From Phycisphaeraceae bacterium D3-23 (GTDB taxonomy: Bacteria; Planctomycetota; Phycisphaerae; Phycisphaerales; Phycisphaeraceae), in assembly GCA_039555135.1 (NCBI GenBank), contig CP114179.1, positions 4,340,001-4,404,000 of the forward strand: a stretch of DNA of 64,000 bases, read 5' to 3'. Each line of letters starts with the position of its first letter. Within the stretch, counting starts at the first letter, position 1. Position numbers and translations under genes: made by a program. Positions 1 through 9,616 of this stretch are shown here, one piece after another. The notes below the pieces were generated by a model. That model made no database searches, had not been told where the DNA came from, and worked only from the letters and a program-made list of their open reading frames with translations.

Positions 1-45
1 GCCCGCTACATGGGGCTGCTGCCTTACACGTCGGCGACGCTGTAG
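1..45 (+). CDS. C-terminal end of an unidentified protein (partial)
   Basis: The first 45 bases read in one open frame to a TAG stop and encode 14 residues ending in TSATL. That is too little to identify a family. An intrinsic terminator pointing the same way follows about 50 bases later, which supports a real gene ending here. Confidence 0.45.
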   Translation, partial: ARYMGLLPYTSATL

Positions 46-95
46 GGAGCCGTTCGCTATTAGCTTTTAGCGGTTAGCCAGAAGAAACCCATCGA

Positions 96-124
96 AGCCC
101 ACGCCGTTACGGCGTGGGCTTTTT
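96..124 (+). terminator. Intrinsic terminator
   Basis: A perfect 10-bp GC-rich stem (AGCCCACGCC with GGCGTGGGCT) closes a 5-base loop and is followed by five T residues on the plus strand. It fits termination of the gene leaving the left edge. The stop codon of the opposing TerC-like gene lies in the loop. On the minus strand no comparable T run follows, so it would be a weaker terminator in that direction. Confidence 0.8.
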
Positions 125-910
125 GTCGCGCCGCTTCACCTTCGCCGCGATGATCTTCAGGTTCAGCAACTCAACCAGCAGCGAGAAGCCCATCGCGAAG
201 TAGATGTAGCCGCGCGGGATGTGCTGGTGCAGACCCTCTGCGACAAGCACGACGCCGATCAGCAGTAAAAACGCCAGCGCGAGCATCTTGAACGTCGGGT
301 GGCGTTCGATGAACCGTGACAGCGGGCCCGCGAAGCCGAGCATCACGCAGATCGCGACGATGATCGCCGAGCTCATGATGACCAGCGGCGGCCAGGGCAC
401 ACCCGTGAACGGCACGGCCGCGCTGTGGTAATCGTTCGGGTTCACCATCCCGACCGCCGTCAGCACCGAGTCGATCGAGAACACCAGGTCGAGCAGGACG
501 ATCTGCGTGATCACCCCCGCGAACGACACCGGGCCGGTCGGCTTGTCGGCCGCCGGCGTGCCATGCGCCATCGCGGCCTCGAGTTTGTGATGGATCTCCC
601 AGGTCGCCTTGCCGATCAGGAACACCCCGCCGAGGATGAGGATGAGGTCCTTGACCGTGATGTCGTTGCCAAAGGCGGTGAACAGCGTGGCTTTGTCGAG
701 CGAGACGACCCACGCGATCATGAACAGCAGGACCAGCCGGCCCGCCGCGGCCATGAGCAGCCCGGTGCGCTGCGCCGTCGGCCGCTTCTCCTCGGGCAGC
801 TTGCCCGAGAGGATCGAAATGAACACGAGGTTGTCGACGCCGAGCACGACCTCGAGCGCGGTAAGCGTGAGGAACGCGAGCAGGGCCTGGGTCGTGAGGA
901 GTTCAGCCAT
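107..910 (-). CDS. TerC-family integral membrane protein
   Basis: A 267-residue polytopic membrane protein of the TerC family. The N-terminal segment EVVLGVDNLVF and the central LLDLVFSIDSVLTAVG are the two family signatures; their acidic residues within membrane helices are thought to take part in metal or ion handling. About seven hydrophobic segments can be picked out, and the C-terminus is a basic cytoplasmic tail ending in KVKRRDKKPTP. TerC proteins are linked to tellurite resistance and, in some bacteria, to manganese export; which applies here cannot be told. The start is supported by a promoter whose -10 box ends six bases before the ATG, so the mRNA is probably leaderless. It lies downstream of the RIO1 kinase on the same strand, with a palindrome between them. 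Confidence 0.9.
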   Translation of the reverse strand: MAELLTTQALLAFLTLTALEVVLGVDNLVFISILSGKLPEEKRPTAQRTGLLMAAAGRLVLLFMIAWVVSLDKATLFTAFGNDITVKDLILILGGVFLIGKATWEIHHKLEAAMAHGTPAADKPTGPVSFAGVITQIVLLDLVFSIDSVLTAVGMVNPNDYHSAAVPFTGVPWPPLVIMSSAIIVAICVMLGFAGPLSRFIERHPTFKMLALAFLLLIGVVLVAEGLHQHIPRGYIYFAMGFSLLVELLNLKIIAAKVKRRDKKPTP

Positions 911-916
911 GCACGG

Positions 917-945
917 ACTCTAAAGTGTGAGCCCGAACGTATCAA
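917..945 (-). promoter_or_regulatory. Leaderless-type promoter of the TerC-like gene
   Basis: On the minus strand TTGATA (945-940) and TAGAGT (922-917) are separated by exactly 17 bases. Only six bases lie between the -10 box and the ATG at 910. Transcription would begin at or next to the start codon. Confidence 0.6.
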
Positions 946-971
946 GCAGACTTGAACAGCTCCGCCCGCCC

Positions 972-997
972 GGACTGGTTGCTTAGGCAACCAGTCC
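972..997. repeat. 26-bp palindrome, copy 1
   Basis: GGACTGGTTGC and GCAACCAGTCC form a perfect 11-bp stem around TTAG. The same arms recur at 2129-2154. No T run follows on either strand, so this is not an obvious intrinsic terminator. It may be a dispersed REP-like element or a protein-binding site. Confidence 0.75.
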
Positions 998-1028
998 CGA
1001 AACCTCAATGAAAGAACTACAACCCGTC

Positions 1029-1856
1029 TTATCCCGGCATCGCGTACCGCCAAAGCCGCGCCATCAGGTCCCCCGCATCACAATCCACCCCCTGCTTGCG
1101 GAAGTACGAGCACACCCGGTCCACATCCCGCTGCAGCAGCGCGAACGCGTCCGGGTGTTTGAGCGGGTCCACCGTCTGGGGCAGGTCGATGATGACGGGC
1201 TCGCCGTCGTCGTAGAGGATGTTGTACGCCGAGAGGTCGCCGTGGATTCGGCCGTAGGACAGCATCACTTCGAGGTTGTCCTCGATGCGTTTGTAGATGC
1301 GCACGGCTTCACTCACCTCCAGCCCGACCTCGTGGAGTGTCGGCGCGGCGCGGGAAGCATCGCCGATGTAGTCCATCATGATCGCCCGCTCGTTGATCGC
1401 GACAGGCTCGGGCACATCACACCCGGCGTCGTAGAGCTGTTTCAGCGCGCCGTACTCGTGGTGGATCCACGACATCGAGCGCATCTCCTGGCCGATCTTC
1501 GTGCGCTTGGCCATCGCCCGGCGGGCGCGGTTGTCGCGGATGACCTTGCCCTCGCCCGTGACCTCGTCCCGGCCAAGCCGGTAGAGCCCGTCGTTCTTCA
1601 TCGCGCGGAACTGCGACGGCCGGTAGACCTTCGCCGCCAGCAGGTCGCGCCCGCTGTCTGGGTGGCACCGGCAGCAGTAGACGTTGGCCTCTTTACCGCC
1701 TTTGACCTTGTAGAGGATGTCGGTGATGAGCCGGTCGTCGAAGAACTCGCCGAGGGATTCTTCGATCCACGCCTGCTCGTTGCGGGTGCCGGTGTAGGTG
1801 GTGTCGTGTGAGTCGTTTTCGTTTTCGCTAAAGAGGTCAGTCGCGTCGTTGCGCAT
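1029..1856 (-). CDS. RIO1-family serine/threonine protein kinase
   Basis: A 275-residue protein with the RIO-kinase layout. KGGKEANVYCC (about residues 51-61) is the nucleotide-binding segment, LLAAKVY contains the ATP-binding lysine, HGDLSAYNIL (about 206-215) is the catalytic loop with its Asp, and VIIDLPQTVD is the metal-binding segment that replaces the DFG motif of ordinary kinases. RIO1 proteins act in late small-subunit ribosome maturation in archaea and eukaryotes; the bacterial members have no settled role. The first 30 residues are acidic and probably disordered. A GGGTTCAA/TTGAACCC hairpin (1875-1896) lies just upstream in the presumed 5' leader. The gene may be cotranscribed with the TerC-like gene. 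Confidence 0.85.
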   Translation of the reverse strand: MRNDATDLFSENENDSHDTTYTGTRNEQAWIEESLGEFFDDRLITDILYKVKGGKEANVYCCRCHPDSGRDLLAAKVYRPSQFRAMKNDGLYRLGRDEVTGEGKVIRDNRARRAMAKRTKIGQEMRSMSWIHHEYGALKQLYDAGCDVPEPVAINERAIMMDYIGDASRAAPTLHEVGLEVSEAVRIYKRIEDNLEVMLSYGRIHGDLSAYNILYDDGEPVIIDLPQTVDPLKHPDAFALLQRDVDRVCSYFRKQGVDCDAGDLMARLWRYAMPG

Positions 1857-2128
1857 GGGATAAGTCGCCTAACGGGGTTCAAGGGGGTTTGAACCCGGCG
1901 GGCGGCGGCCGACGCTGCTACCGATTGAAGTGGGGTAGGGCTCAGCAGCCCGGGCGCACAGAGACACCCGCCGGGACAACGTTCAGAATGGGGGCATTGA
2001 CATGCATCGTTGTCTCCTTGTGCTGGGGCGTCGAGGCGGATGAGTCGGGGCACATGCCCGATCCGCGTGGTACCACTGTATCGGCGTTCAGAGATCCGTC
2101 AACAAGAAAAACCTCCAAGAAGTTCCCC

Positions 2129-2154
2129 GGACTGGTTGCTTAAGCAACCAGTCC
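2129..2154. repeat. 26-bp palindrome, copy 2
   Basis: This is a perfect 26-bp palindrome with the same arms as 972-997 and TTAA at its centre. It sits between the divergent RIO1 and uvrA genes, just upstream of the probable -10 box of uvrA, so it could bind a regulator of uvrA. The repeat flanks the kinase gene on both sides. Confidence 0.75.
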
Positions 2155-2172
2155 AAGCCCGAACAGAATGCC

Positions 2173-2178
2173 TACAAT
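2173..2178 (+). promoter_or_regulatory. -10 box of uvrA, near-leaderless
   Basis: TACAAT lies eight bases before the preferred uvrA ATG at 2187, so the transcript would have almost no leader. No good -35 hexamer is present; the palindrome at 2129-2154 occupies the region just upstream. Confidence 0.4.
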
Positions 2179-2186
2179 CTCGGCTT

Positions 2187-5100
2187 ATGGCATTAACCGA
2201 AATCTCCATCCGCGGCGCGCCCGTGAACACAACCTCAAGGGCATCGACCTCGACATCCCCCGCGACCAGCTCGTCGTCATCACCGGCTTGTCGGGCAGCG
2301 GCAAGTCCACGCTTGCGTTCGACACGATCTACGCCGAGGGCCAACGCAAGTACATGGAGTCGCTCAGCGCGTATGCCCGGCAGTTCCTCGACCAGATGCA
2401 GAAGCCGGACGTCGAGTCGATCGAGGGGCTGCCGCCGACGATCGCGATCGAGCAGCGCGGCGTGTCGCACAACCCCCGCTCGACCGTCGCGACGACGACG
2501 GAGATCTACGACTACCTCCGTCTGCTCTTTGCACGGGCCGGGCAGCCGCGCTGCTGGCACACCGACCCGAAGACTAAGAAGACCTGCGGGCTGCCGATCG
2601 AGTCGCAGTCGGCGACCATGATCATCGACCACGTCATGGCCCTGGCCGAGGGCACCCGGCTGATGGTCCTCGCGCCCCATCATCCGCGGCAAAAAGGGCC
2701 ACCACAAAGAGGTTTTCGAGGGCATGCTCCGCCAGGGCTTCGTCCGCGCCCGGGTGGATGGCGAGATCATGGACCTGCGAGAGATCACCGAGACCAAGGC
2801 CGGTACGCCTTTCACCACGCAGAAGGCGCGGTACCAGAAGCACAGCATCGAGGCGGTCGTCGACCGCATCGTGATTCGGCCTGCGGAAAGTTCGGGTGCC
2901 GGGTCTGGGGTCTCGAAAGAGAAAGACGGCGACATCGACCCGCTGCGCCAGCGCGTCGCCGATGCGGTCGAGTTGTCGCTCAAACTCGCCGATGGGCTGG
3001 TCATCATCAGTGCCCAAGACCCCGCGAGCCCGAAACCCAAGACCCCAAACCCGAAACCCGACTGGCAGGATGCGCTCTTCAGCGAGAACTACGCCTGCAC
3101 CGTCCACCCCGAGTGCTCGCTGGAAGACCTCGAGCCGCGCCTCTTCTCCTTCAACTCGCCCTACGGCGCCTGCCCGACCTGCGCGGGGCTGGGCACTGTG
3201 TTCGAGTTCGACCCCGACCTTGTCGTCCCGGACCCGTCGCTCTCGCTGGGCGAGGGCGCGATCGCGGCCTGGCGGCAGAAGGGTGGGCGACGCACCAACA
3301 GCTTCTACGCCCGCATCCTCCGCAAGCTGTGCAAGAACTTCAAGATCGACAAGGATGTGCCGTTCAAGAAGCTGAGCAAACGCCTGCAGCGCGTCATCCT
3401 CGAGGGCACGAACGAGCGCGATGAGACTCACTTCGGCAAGCACTTCGAGGGCATCATCCCCAGCTTGCAACGCCGGTTCGAGACGACCGACAGCGACTGG
3501 GCCAAGCAGTTCCTCTCCGGCTACCTCAGCGAATCCCCCTGCGAAACCTGCGGCAAAGCCCGCCTCCGCCCCGCATCGCTCAACGTCTTTTTGGAAGCCG
3601 CCCCCACAGGACGACGCAAGAAAACCACGCAGCACAACATCTCGGATGTCACCGCGATGACCATCGAGGACGCCGCCGACTTCTTTGATCGCTTGAAGCT
3701 CAACGCCGAGGGCACCCAGATCGCCGAGCCCATCCTCAAGGAGATCAAGGCCCGGCTGGGCTTCATGCTCTCCGTCGGGCTGGGCTACCTCAACCTCTCG
3801 CGCAACACCGGCTCGCTCTCCGGCGGCGAATCGCAACGCATCCGCCTCGCCACCCAGGTCGGCTCGGGGCTCGTCGGCTGCTGCTACGTCCTCGACGAGC
3901 CGACCATCGGCCTGCACCAACGCGACAACGAACGCCTCATCAAAACCCTCCGACACCTCACCGACATCGGCAACACCGTCTTGGTCGTCGAACACGACGA
4001 AGACACCATCAACGCCAGCGACTGGCTCATCGACATCGGCCCGGGGCCGGGACGCCACGGCGGCACCGTCGTTGCGCACGGCCCACTCAACGACGTCAAG
4101 CTCGACCCCGATTCGTTGACCGCCAAGTACCTACGCAAAGAGGAAGAAGTCCACGTCCCCGAAAAACGCCGCGAGCTCGACCACAAGAAACCACTGGCGG
4201 TGGTCGGCGCTCGGCACAACAACCTCAAAGGCATCGATGTCGACTTCCCCCTGGGCGGGATCGTCACCGTCACCGGCGTCTCGGGCAGCGGCAAGTCCAC
4301 GCTCGTCAACCAAGTCCTCTTGAAAGCCACCAAGAAGAAACTGCTCGGCTCGCGCGTCAAGCCCGGCGAGCACGACAAGCTCACCGGCTGGGCGAACATC
4401 GACCGCATCATCGAGGTCGACCAGTCGCCCATCGGCCGAACCCCACGCAGCAACCCCGCGACGTACACCGGCGTGTTCGACATGATCCGCGACCTGTTCA
4501 CGAAAACGAAAGAATCGAAAATCCGGGGGTACAAGCCCGGCCGGTTCAGCTTCAACGTCAAGGGCGGCCGATGCGAGGCCTGCCAGGGCCAGGGCGTCAA
4601 GAAGATCGAGATGCACTTCCTGCCGGACGTCTTCGTCGAGTGCGATGTCTGCAAGGGCAAACGCTACAACCGCGAGACGCTTGAGATCACCTACCGCGGC
4701 AAGAACATCAGCGATGTCTTGAACATGACCATCGAAGAGGCGCTCGGCTTTTTTGACAGCTTCAACGATGTCAAGCGCCTGCTGACCGCGCTCAACGACG
4801 TCGGCTTGTCCTACGTCCAACTCGGCCAGGCCAGCACGACCTTATCGGGGGGCGAGGCCCAGCGGGTGAAACTTGCGACCGAGTTGGGCAAACGGAGTAC
4901 CGGGCACACCCTGTATGTGCTCGACGAGCCGACGACGGGGCTGCACTTCGCGGATGTGAAGAAGCTGATGAGTGTCTTGGATCGTTTGGCCGACCAGGGC
5001 AACACGGTGGTGCTGATCGAGCACAACATGGACGTGATCAAGTGCAGCGACTGGCTGATCGACCTGGGCCCCGAAGGCGGCGACCGCGGCGGCACGATCG

Positions 5101-5192
5101 TCACGGCAGGCACGCCGGAGGACGTGGCGGAGTGCGAGCAAAGCTACACGGGGAAGTACCTGCGGGAGCATCTGCCGGCGGTGGTGGCATAA
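2187..5192 (+). CDS. uvrA: UvrABC excinuclease subunit A, two compensating frameshifts
   Basis: UvrA is the ATP-dependent damage-recognition subunit of nucleotide excision repair. Two ABC ATPase halves are clear: Walker [13 protein letters not shown] near the N-terminus and [12 protein letters not shown] near 4285, ABC signatures SLSGGESQR and TLSGGEAQR, and zinc-finger cysteine pairs in ACPTCAGLG and [15 protein letters not shown]. The canonical N-terminus [11 protein letters not shown] starts at 2187. An extra 2 bases at about 2217-2222 (a GCGCGCCC run) and an extra C at about 2674-2677 then shift the frame, and the two changes together restore it. An internal start at 2168 is open through the first shift but lacks the family N-terminus. 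Between about 2890 and 3060 the protein has two low-complexity stretches ([12 protein letters not shown] and [12 protein letters not shown]) encoded by GGGTCTGGGGTC-like and CCCAAGACCCC-like DNA in opposite orientations, probably a palindromic repeat inserted in frame. Confidence 0.93.
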
Positions 5193-5237
5193 AGGGCATT
5201 GGATTGATTAGATCGGAACTGTAACCTGTGGGCTGCG

Positions 5238-5762
5238 ATGACGAACGAAGAAGTCAACCAGATAGAACGAGAGCTTGGGATTGAGTTGCCGCAGTCCTAT
5301 CGCTCCGCAGTCGTCAACATGCCTATCCGGGCATATGACGGGACGGCCTATGCTGATGTTTGGTATTCGGCTGACGAGATTGTGGGACGCAATAGAGAAT
5401 TACGGTCAAAACGGAAGTGGCCAAACAACCTTTTCTTTTTTGGAACCGATGGCGGTGGGTGGCAACACGCATTGCATTTGCCTACCGGATCGGTACACAT
5501 TATTGAGTTTGAAGACATCGCGTCTTTTCGGGAGCAAAACACCCAACCGAATGGTGAGTCCTACATCATCTTTGCTCAGTGGTACAGCGACTTCATCAAG
5601 GAATACGAGGCAGCACAGGGCGTCCCCTTCGACTCGGACGAACGTCCGGCCGACGGGACTGGCGGATGTGGTGGTTGGGCATGCTGCCTCTCGTTCGTGG
5701 TTGGAATCGCTGTCTTCTGTGCATTGGCGATTTTCGGCGCGATGACTGCTCTGGGTTATTGA
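5238..5762 (+). CDS. SMI1/KNR4 (SUKH)-like protein with C-terminal membrane helix
   Basis: A 174-residue protein. The N-terminus IERELGIELPQSYRSAV and the middle FFFGTDGGGWQHAL with SFREQN match the SUKH-1 (SMI1/KNR4) fold. Bacterial SUKH proteins are often immunity proteins for secreted nuclease or deaminase toxins, but many are orphans and no toxin is adjacent. After a Gly/Cys linker (TGGCGGWACC) the protein ends in one hydrophobic helix, so it is probably membrane-tethered with the SUKH domain inside. Its DNA is more AT-rich than uvrA and the dioxygenase gene, hinting at separate acquisition. No attC or transposon end was seen around it. Confidence 0.65.
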   Translation: MTNEEVNQIERELGIELPQSYRSAVVNMPIRAYDGTAYADVWYSADEIVGRNRELRSKRKWPNNLFFFGTDGGGWQHALHLPTGSVHIIEFEDIASFREQNTQPNGESYIIFAQWYSDFIKEYEAAQGVPFDSDERPADGTGGCGGWACCLSFVVGIAVFCALAIFGAMTALGY

Positions 5763-5847
5763 GCCATATCCCTGCAATCCCTGCACCCGCAAACCTGCCA
5801 CTCGGCTTGCCCGTAGGATACGGGTCACCCCAACCGGAGCCCGCGTC

Positions 5848-6522
5848 ATGATCCTCACGCCTTCCGAACTCTCCCGCCGACGATTTCTGCGCGGCGCGAC
5901 CGCGACGTGTGCGGCGTTGTATGCGCCCGGGGTGTTTGCGGAGCTGTTGACGCGGACGCCGGCGCAGACCGAGGGGCCGTTCTACCCCGACCGGATGCCG
6001 CTGGATACGGACAACGACCTCTTGATCCTCAACGACAGCATCACCCCGGCGGTCGGCGAGGTGACACACCTGACGGGTAAGATCCTCGACGCTAATGGCG
6101 AACCGATCCGCAACGCACTGGTCGAGATCTGGCAGACCGACGACAACGGTATCTACCGCCACACCCGCGACCGCGACCAGGACGAGCGCGACCCGCACTT
6201 CCAGTCGTACGGCCGATTCTCGACCGACCGCGAGGGCAAGTACTACTTCCGCACGATCAAGCCCCAACCGTACCCCGGCCGAACGCCGCACATCCACTAC
6301 AAGGTCAGCAAGGGCGAGGACCACCTGCTGACGACGCAGTGCTACGTGCGTGGGCACGAGCTCAACGCGCGCGACGGCGTGCTGCGCAGCATCCGCGATG
6401 ACGCCCAGCGCGAATCGGTGCTGGTCAATTTCGCGCCGATCGAGGACTCGGACACGGGCGAACTCGCGGCGAACTTCGATGTCGTCGTGGGTTGGACCCC
6501 GCCGGATGAGCACGAGCATTAG
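5848..6522 (+). CDS. Intradiol ring-cleavage dioxygenase-like protein, Tat-exported
   Basis: A 224-residue protein beginning with a twin-arginine signal (SRRRFLRGA) and a short hydrophobic segment. The rest matches the catalytic core of protocatechuate 3,4-dioxygenase and catechol dioxygenases: TEGPFYPD, the beta-sandwich GKILDANGEPI, LVEIWQTDDNGIY with a likely Fe(III)-ligand Tyr, and GRTPHIHYKV with the two histidine ligands. Secreted members in planctomycetes are poorly characterised; the substrate could be a catechol or a related aromatic. No other aromatic-degradation gene lies nearby. A possible -10 box TAGGAT lies at 5814-5819. Confidence 0.85.
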   Translation: MILTPSELSRRRFLRGATATCAALYAPGVFAELLTRTPAQTEGPFYPDRMPLDTDNDLLILNDSITPAVGEVTHLTGKILDANGEPIRNALVEIWQTDDNGIYRHTRDRDQDERDPHFQSYGRFSTDREGKYYFRTIKPQPYPGRTPHIHYKVSKGEDHLLTTQCYVRGHELNARDGVLRSIRDDAQRESVLVNFAPIEDSDTGELAANFDVVVGWTPPDEHEH

Positions 6523-6525
6523 GGT

Positions 6526-6632
6526 GTAGGGCGGTGGGAAGGAGTCCGCGACGGATACCCACCACCGCGCTGTCGGCACACGTCTGTGAATCACGGTGGG
6601 TATCGCTCGCGGACTCGCTCTTCCCACCCTAC
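6526..6632. repeat. Dispersed inverted repeat of the GTAGGGTGGG type
   Basis: Left arm GTAGGGCGGTGGGAAGGAGT and right arm ending TTCCCACCCTAC can pair over most of their length, with GATACCCACC and GGTGGGTATC inside. Related copies are at 11649-11686 (half element) and 57704-57762. It fills the gap between the dioxygenase and atpC. Confidence 0.7.
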
Positions 6633-6643
6633 GTGTGATCCAG

Positions 6644-6673
6644 TTGACACCGCGTCCGGCGGGTCTAACCTAT
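6644..6673 (+). promoter_or_regulatory. Probable promoter of atpC
   Basis: TTGACA at 6644-6649 is followed at a spacing of 16 by TAACCT (6666-6671), or at 18 by ACCTAT. The leader to the GTG start is about 55 bases and contains CTGGAGA as a ribosome-binding site. Confidence 0.5.
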
Positions 6674-6730
6674 GGGGCCCGAGACGCGGTGCCCCGAATG
6701 TAGCACCCGCGATTCCCCCTGGAGACGCCC

Positions 6731-7125
6731 GTGGCGAACACCTTCACCTGCACCCTGACGACCCCCGAGAGCGAAGTTTTTAGCCGGGAGGTGTCGTACG
6801 TCGATCTCCCGGCGCACGACGGACAGGTTGGGATTCTCGATAACCACGCGCCGCTGCTGGTGAAGCTCGGCTACGGGGCACTGCGGCTCAAAGACAGCGC
6901 AGGCCAGGAGACGGCGATGTTCGTCGGGGGTGGGTTTGCACAGGTCAAGGGCGGCACGGTGGAGGTCCTGACCGACGAGGCCCGTGGGCTGGACGAGCTG
7001 ACCAAGGCCGAGGCCGAGCAGGCCATGGCCGACGCGACGGCGCTATCGACCACGAGCCCATCCGAGGCGGCCCGCAAGGCGCGCGCGAGACGGCCCGGGC
7101 GCACGCGATGCAGCGGTTGACCTGA
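6731..7125 (+). CDS. atpC: ATP synthase F1 epsilon subunit, frameshifted near the C-terminus
   Basis: This is the epsilon subunit of F1Fo ATP synthase, which couples rotor to catalytic head and can inhibit ATP hydrolysis. The N-terminal beta-sandwich is typical: TLTTPESEVFSREV, the family hallmark PAHDGQVGILDNHAPL, and FVGGGFAQVKGGTVEVL. The start is GTG at 6731 behind CTGGAGA. As written the frame ends at 7120 in an unusual Arg-rich tail. Removing 2 bases from the GCGCGCGCG run at about 7078-7087 gives a normal helical end (AARKARETARAHAMQRLT) stopping at 7125. The gene stands alone, without atpD or other ATP synthase genes beside it. Confidence 0.85.
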
Positions 7126-7174
7126 TCCACTGCGGGCGGAGCGTACATTCCCGGCACAGCAACTTGCTTTCCAA

Positions 7175-7204
7175 TGCAACACCCTGCAGACGGCGGGTGT
7201 TGCA
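7175..7204. other. Stem-loop between atpC and mrdA
   Basis: TGCAACACCC and GGGTGTTGCA form a perfect 10-bp stem around a 10-base loop. No T run follows. It could protect the atpC 3' end or separate the two transcripts. Confidence 0.5.
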
Positions 7205-7238
7205 GCCGCTAAGATGTGTCCGATAACGGCAGCGGCCT

Positions 7239-9589
7239 GTGCACCGACCGATGCGCGGCCGACTCATCTTGCCGCGCGAAGCTATGCGTAACACCCTGCG
7301 CGATGTCATCCCGAGCATGTTCCACCGTCGGCTGCTGCTGCTGGCGTTGGTCGCGGTCGGCGTGCTTTGCATCCTCGGCTTCGCGACGGCTCGGCTGACG
7401 ACGGGGCGGTCGTACGCCGAAGCGCGGGTGACCTCGGAGGCGAAGCTCGAATCGACGCAGCTGATCTCAACGAAGCGCGGCGCGATCCTCGACCGCAACG
7501 GCCGAATCCTGGCGCTGGACGAGCCGGGCTGGGAGGTCGCGGTCCACTTCGGCGTGATCACCGGCGAGTGGGCGGGGCGCGAGGCCGAGCGCGACGCGAA
7601 GAAGGACCGTCTCAAGTGGGAGGCGCTGGGCGATGCGGAACGTGATGTCTATGTCGGCGAGCTGCGCGCGCAGAATATGAACGTCAGGTCGAGGAGATGT
7701 TCGCCATCCTCGCGGATGTATCGGGCGACGGCCGGGACCGGGTGCGCGAGCGTCGGGACAACATCATCTACGGCGTGAGCACGCTGCAGGAACACCTCTG
7801 GCGGGCCTGGCAGAAGCAGGAGGAACTGGAGCGCGGCGAGCGTGTTGCGCTTGAGGAGGTCGCCGAGCCGATCGCCGAGGCATTCGAGCACCATGTGATT
7901 GTGGATGGGCTTAGCGAAGAACAGCGGCTGACCATTGAGCGTTTCATCGCCGAGGGCCGGCAGGTCGCCGACAGGAGCGACACGTCGGCGCAGCGGGTAT
8001 GGCGTGAGGTCGAGTTGCGTCGGCGGACGGTGCGGCACTACCCGATGGAGTCGGTGTTGGTGAAGCTTGACCGTTCAACGCTGCCCGGGCCGCTCGCGAG
8101 CGCCGAGCCGATCGAGCTGCGCGTGAGTGGGGTGGGGACACACATCATCGGGCTGATGCGTGAGACGTGGAGCGAGGATGTTGCCGACCGTCCGTTCCGC
8201 GGTCGCGGCGGGCTGCCGGACCTACGCGGCTACCGGGTGGGGGACCGGATCGGGCGTTCGGGCATCGAGCTTTCGATGGAGGAGACGTTGCGTGGCGCGC
8301 GCGGCCTTCGGCGTATCCAGGTCGACAGCCGGGACGACGAGTCGATGCCGATAGCCGGGCGCGACGTCGTGCTGAGCATCGACATCCTGCTGCAGGCACA
8401 CATCCAGGCGATCATGTCACCCGATTTCGGCTTGATGCGCACGCAGCCGTGGCACAGCGGCGATGTGCCCGAGCACCTGCTGGGCAACCCGCTCAACGGC
8501 GCGGCGGTGGTGATCGACATCGCGTCGGGCGACCTCCTGGCGGCGGTGACGATGCCCGCCGCTCCGCGCGCGCTGCTTGAGGATGACCCGCAGCTGCTAT
8601 GGGACGACCCGATCAATGAGCCGATGGTCAACCGGGCATTCTCCCGCCCCTACCCGCCGGGCTCGACGGCCAAGCCGCTTGTCCTTGTTGCGGCAGTGAC
8701 AGATGGTGTGCTGGGCGAGCACGAATTGATTGACACACCGGGCTACCTCTGGCCCAATCGGCCGATGGTCTACCGCGACTGGTACTGGAAGAAGTACCAG
8801 CTCACGCGCGGCGAGATCGACGGCATCGAGGCCATCAAGTATTCATCCAACCCGTTCTACGGCATCCTCGCGCAGCGCCTCATGGACCGCGTTGAACCCG
8901 GGCGGATGCTCTGGTGGTACAGTCAGTTCGGCATGGGACAGACGCACGGCCTCGGGCTGCCCGAAGAGGTCCCCGGTTCGCTGGGGCCGGGCAACCGCGA
9001 ACTCCAGCGCAGCGATGTCGAGTTCATGGCCATCGGCCAGGGCCCGGTGTCGTGGACCCCGCTCCAGGCGGTGACGGCTTACGCCCGTCTGGTCAGCGGG
9101 AACATGACGCACGAGCCGCGCCTGGTCGTGATGCCGGAGATGGAACGCGAGCCGCAGGAGAACGGCGCTATCGCGCTGTCGCCCGCCGCGCAGCGCATGG
9201 CGATCGAGGGCATGCGGCGGGTCGCCAACGAGTCGGGCGGCACGGCGTACATGATCGACGTCCCCGCGCACGGGATCCACCGTGAGCGGATATTCAACGT
9301 CGAGGGCGTCACGATCATGGCCAAGTCCGGGACGGCCGATCCGGGCTCGCGCTGGATCGACCTGAACAACAACAACGCCCAAGACCCCGGCGAGGTCGTC
9401 CGCGACCCGCGCGACCATGCCTGGGTCGTCGCGATGGTCCAGCCCGAAGGCGCTGCCCGGCCGACGCACGCCATCGCCGTCGTCGTCGAGTACGCCGGCT
9501 CGGGCGGGCATGTCTCAGGACCGATCGTCAACCAGATCATCCATGCGCTTCAGCACCACCAGTACCTCGCCTGGCCCCCCATTCGCTAA
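7239..9589 (+). CDS. mrdA: Penicillin-binding protein 2 (class B transpeptidase), frameshifted
   Basis: Peptidoglycan DD-transpeptidase of the elongasome, partner of RodA. One N-terminal membrane helix (RRLLLLALVAVGVLCILGF) is followed by the dimerisation-domain start STKRGAILDRNGRILA and a long charged linker. The transpeptidase domain has all three active-site motifs: STAK (serine codon at 8663), SSN (KYSSNPFYG) and KSGTA near 9321. The frame shifts at about 7664-7671: removing 2 bases from a GCGCGCGC run joins GELRA to EYERQVEEMF. A shorter start at 7284 (MRNTLRDV) is possible. mrdB begins 27 bases downstream, so the two form the usual mrdA-mrdB operon. Confidence 0.9.
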
Positions 9590-9616
9590 CCACAGCATCA
9601 AACGCAACCTTACCCG

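Noticed and set aside
96-124. Terminator for the TerC-like gene on the minus strand
   Set aside because: The stem lacks a T run on that strand; the T run is on the plus strand.
1864-1990. Possible degenerate attC near the RIO1 start (GTCGCCTAAC at 1864)
   Set aside because: The R''-like word is identical to those in the array, but no GTTRRRY partner follows (only GTTCAGA) and the adjacent gene runs the other way.
2168-2230. uvrA start at 2168
   Set aside because: Its N-terminus [11 protein letters not shown] has no UvrA similarity, whereas the frame from 2187 gives the canonical [11 protein letters not shown] before a 2-base slip.
2634-4079. 481-codon open frame antisense to uvrA
   Set aside because: It is a shadow of a GC-rich real gene on the other strand; its protein is compositionally odd and has no family match.
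2187-7700. Programmed ribosomal frameshifting in uvrA, atpC and mrdA
   Set aside because: No slippery heptamer with downstream structure is seen; the changes sit in simple dinucleotide or homopolymer runs and differ in size.
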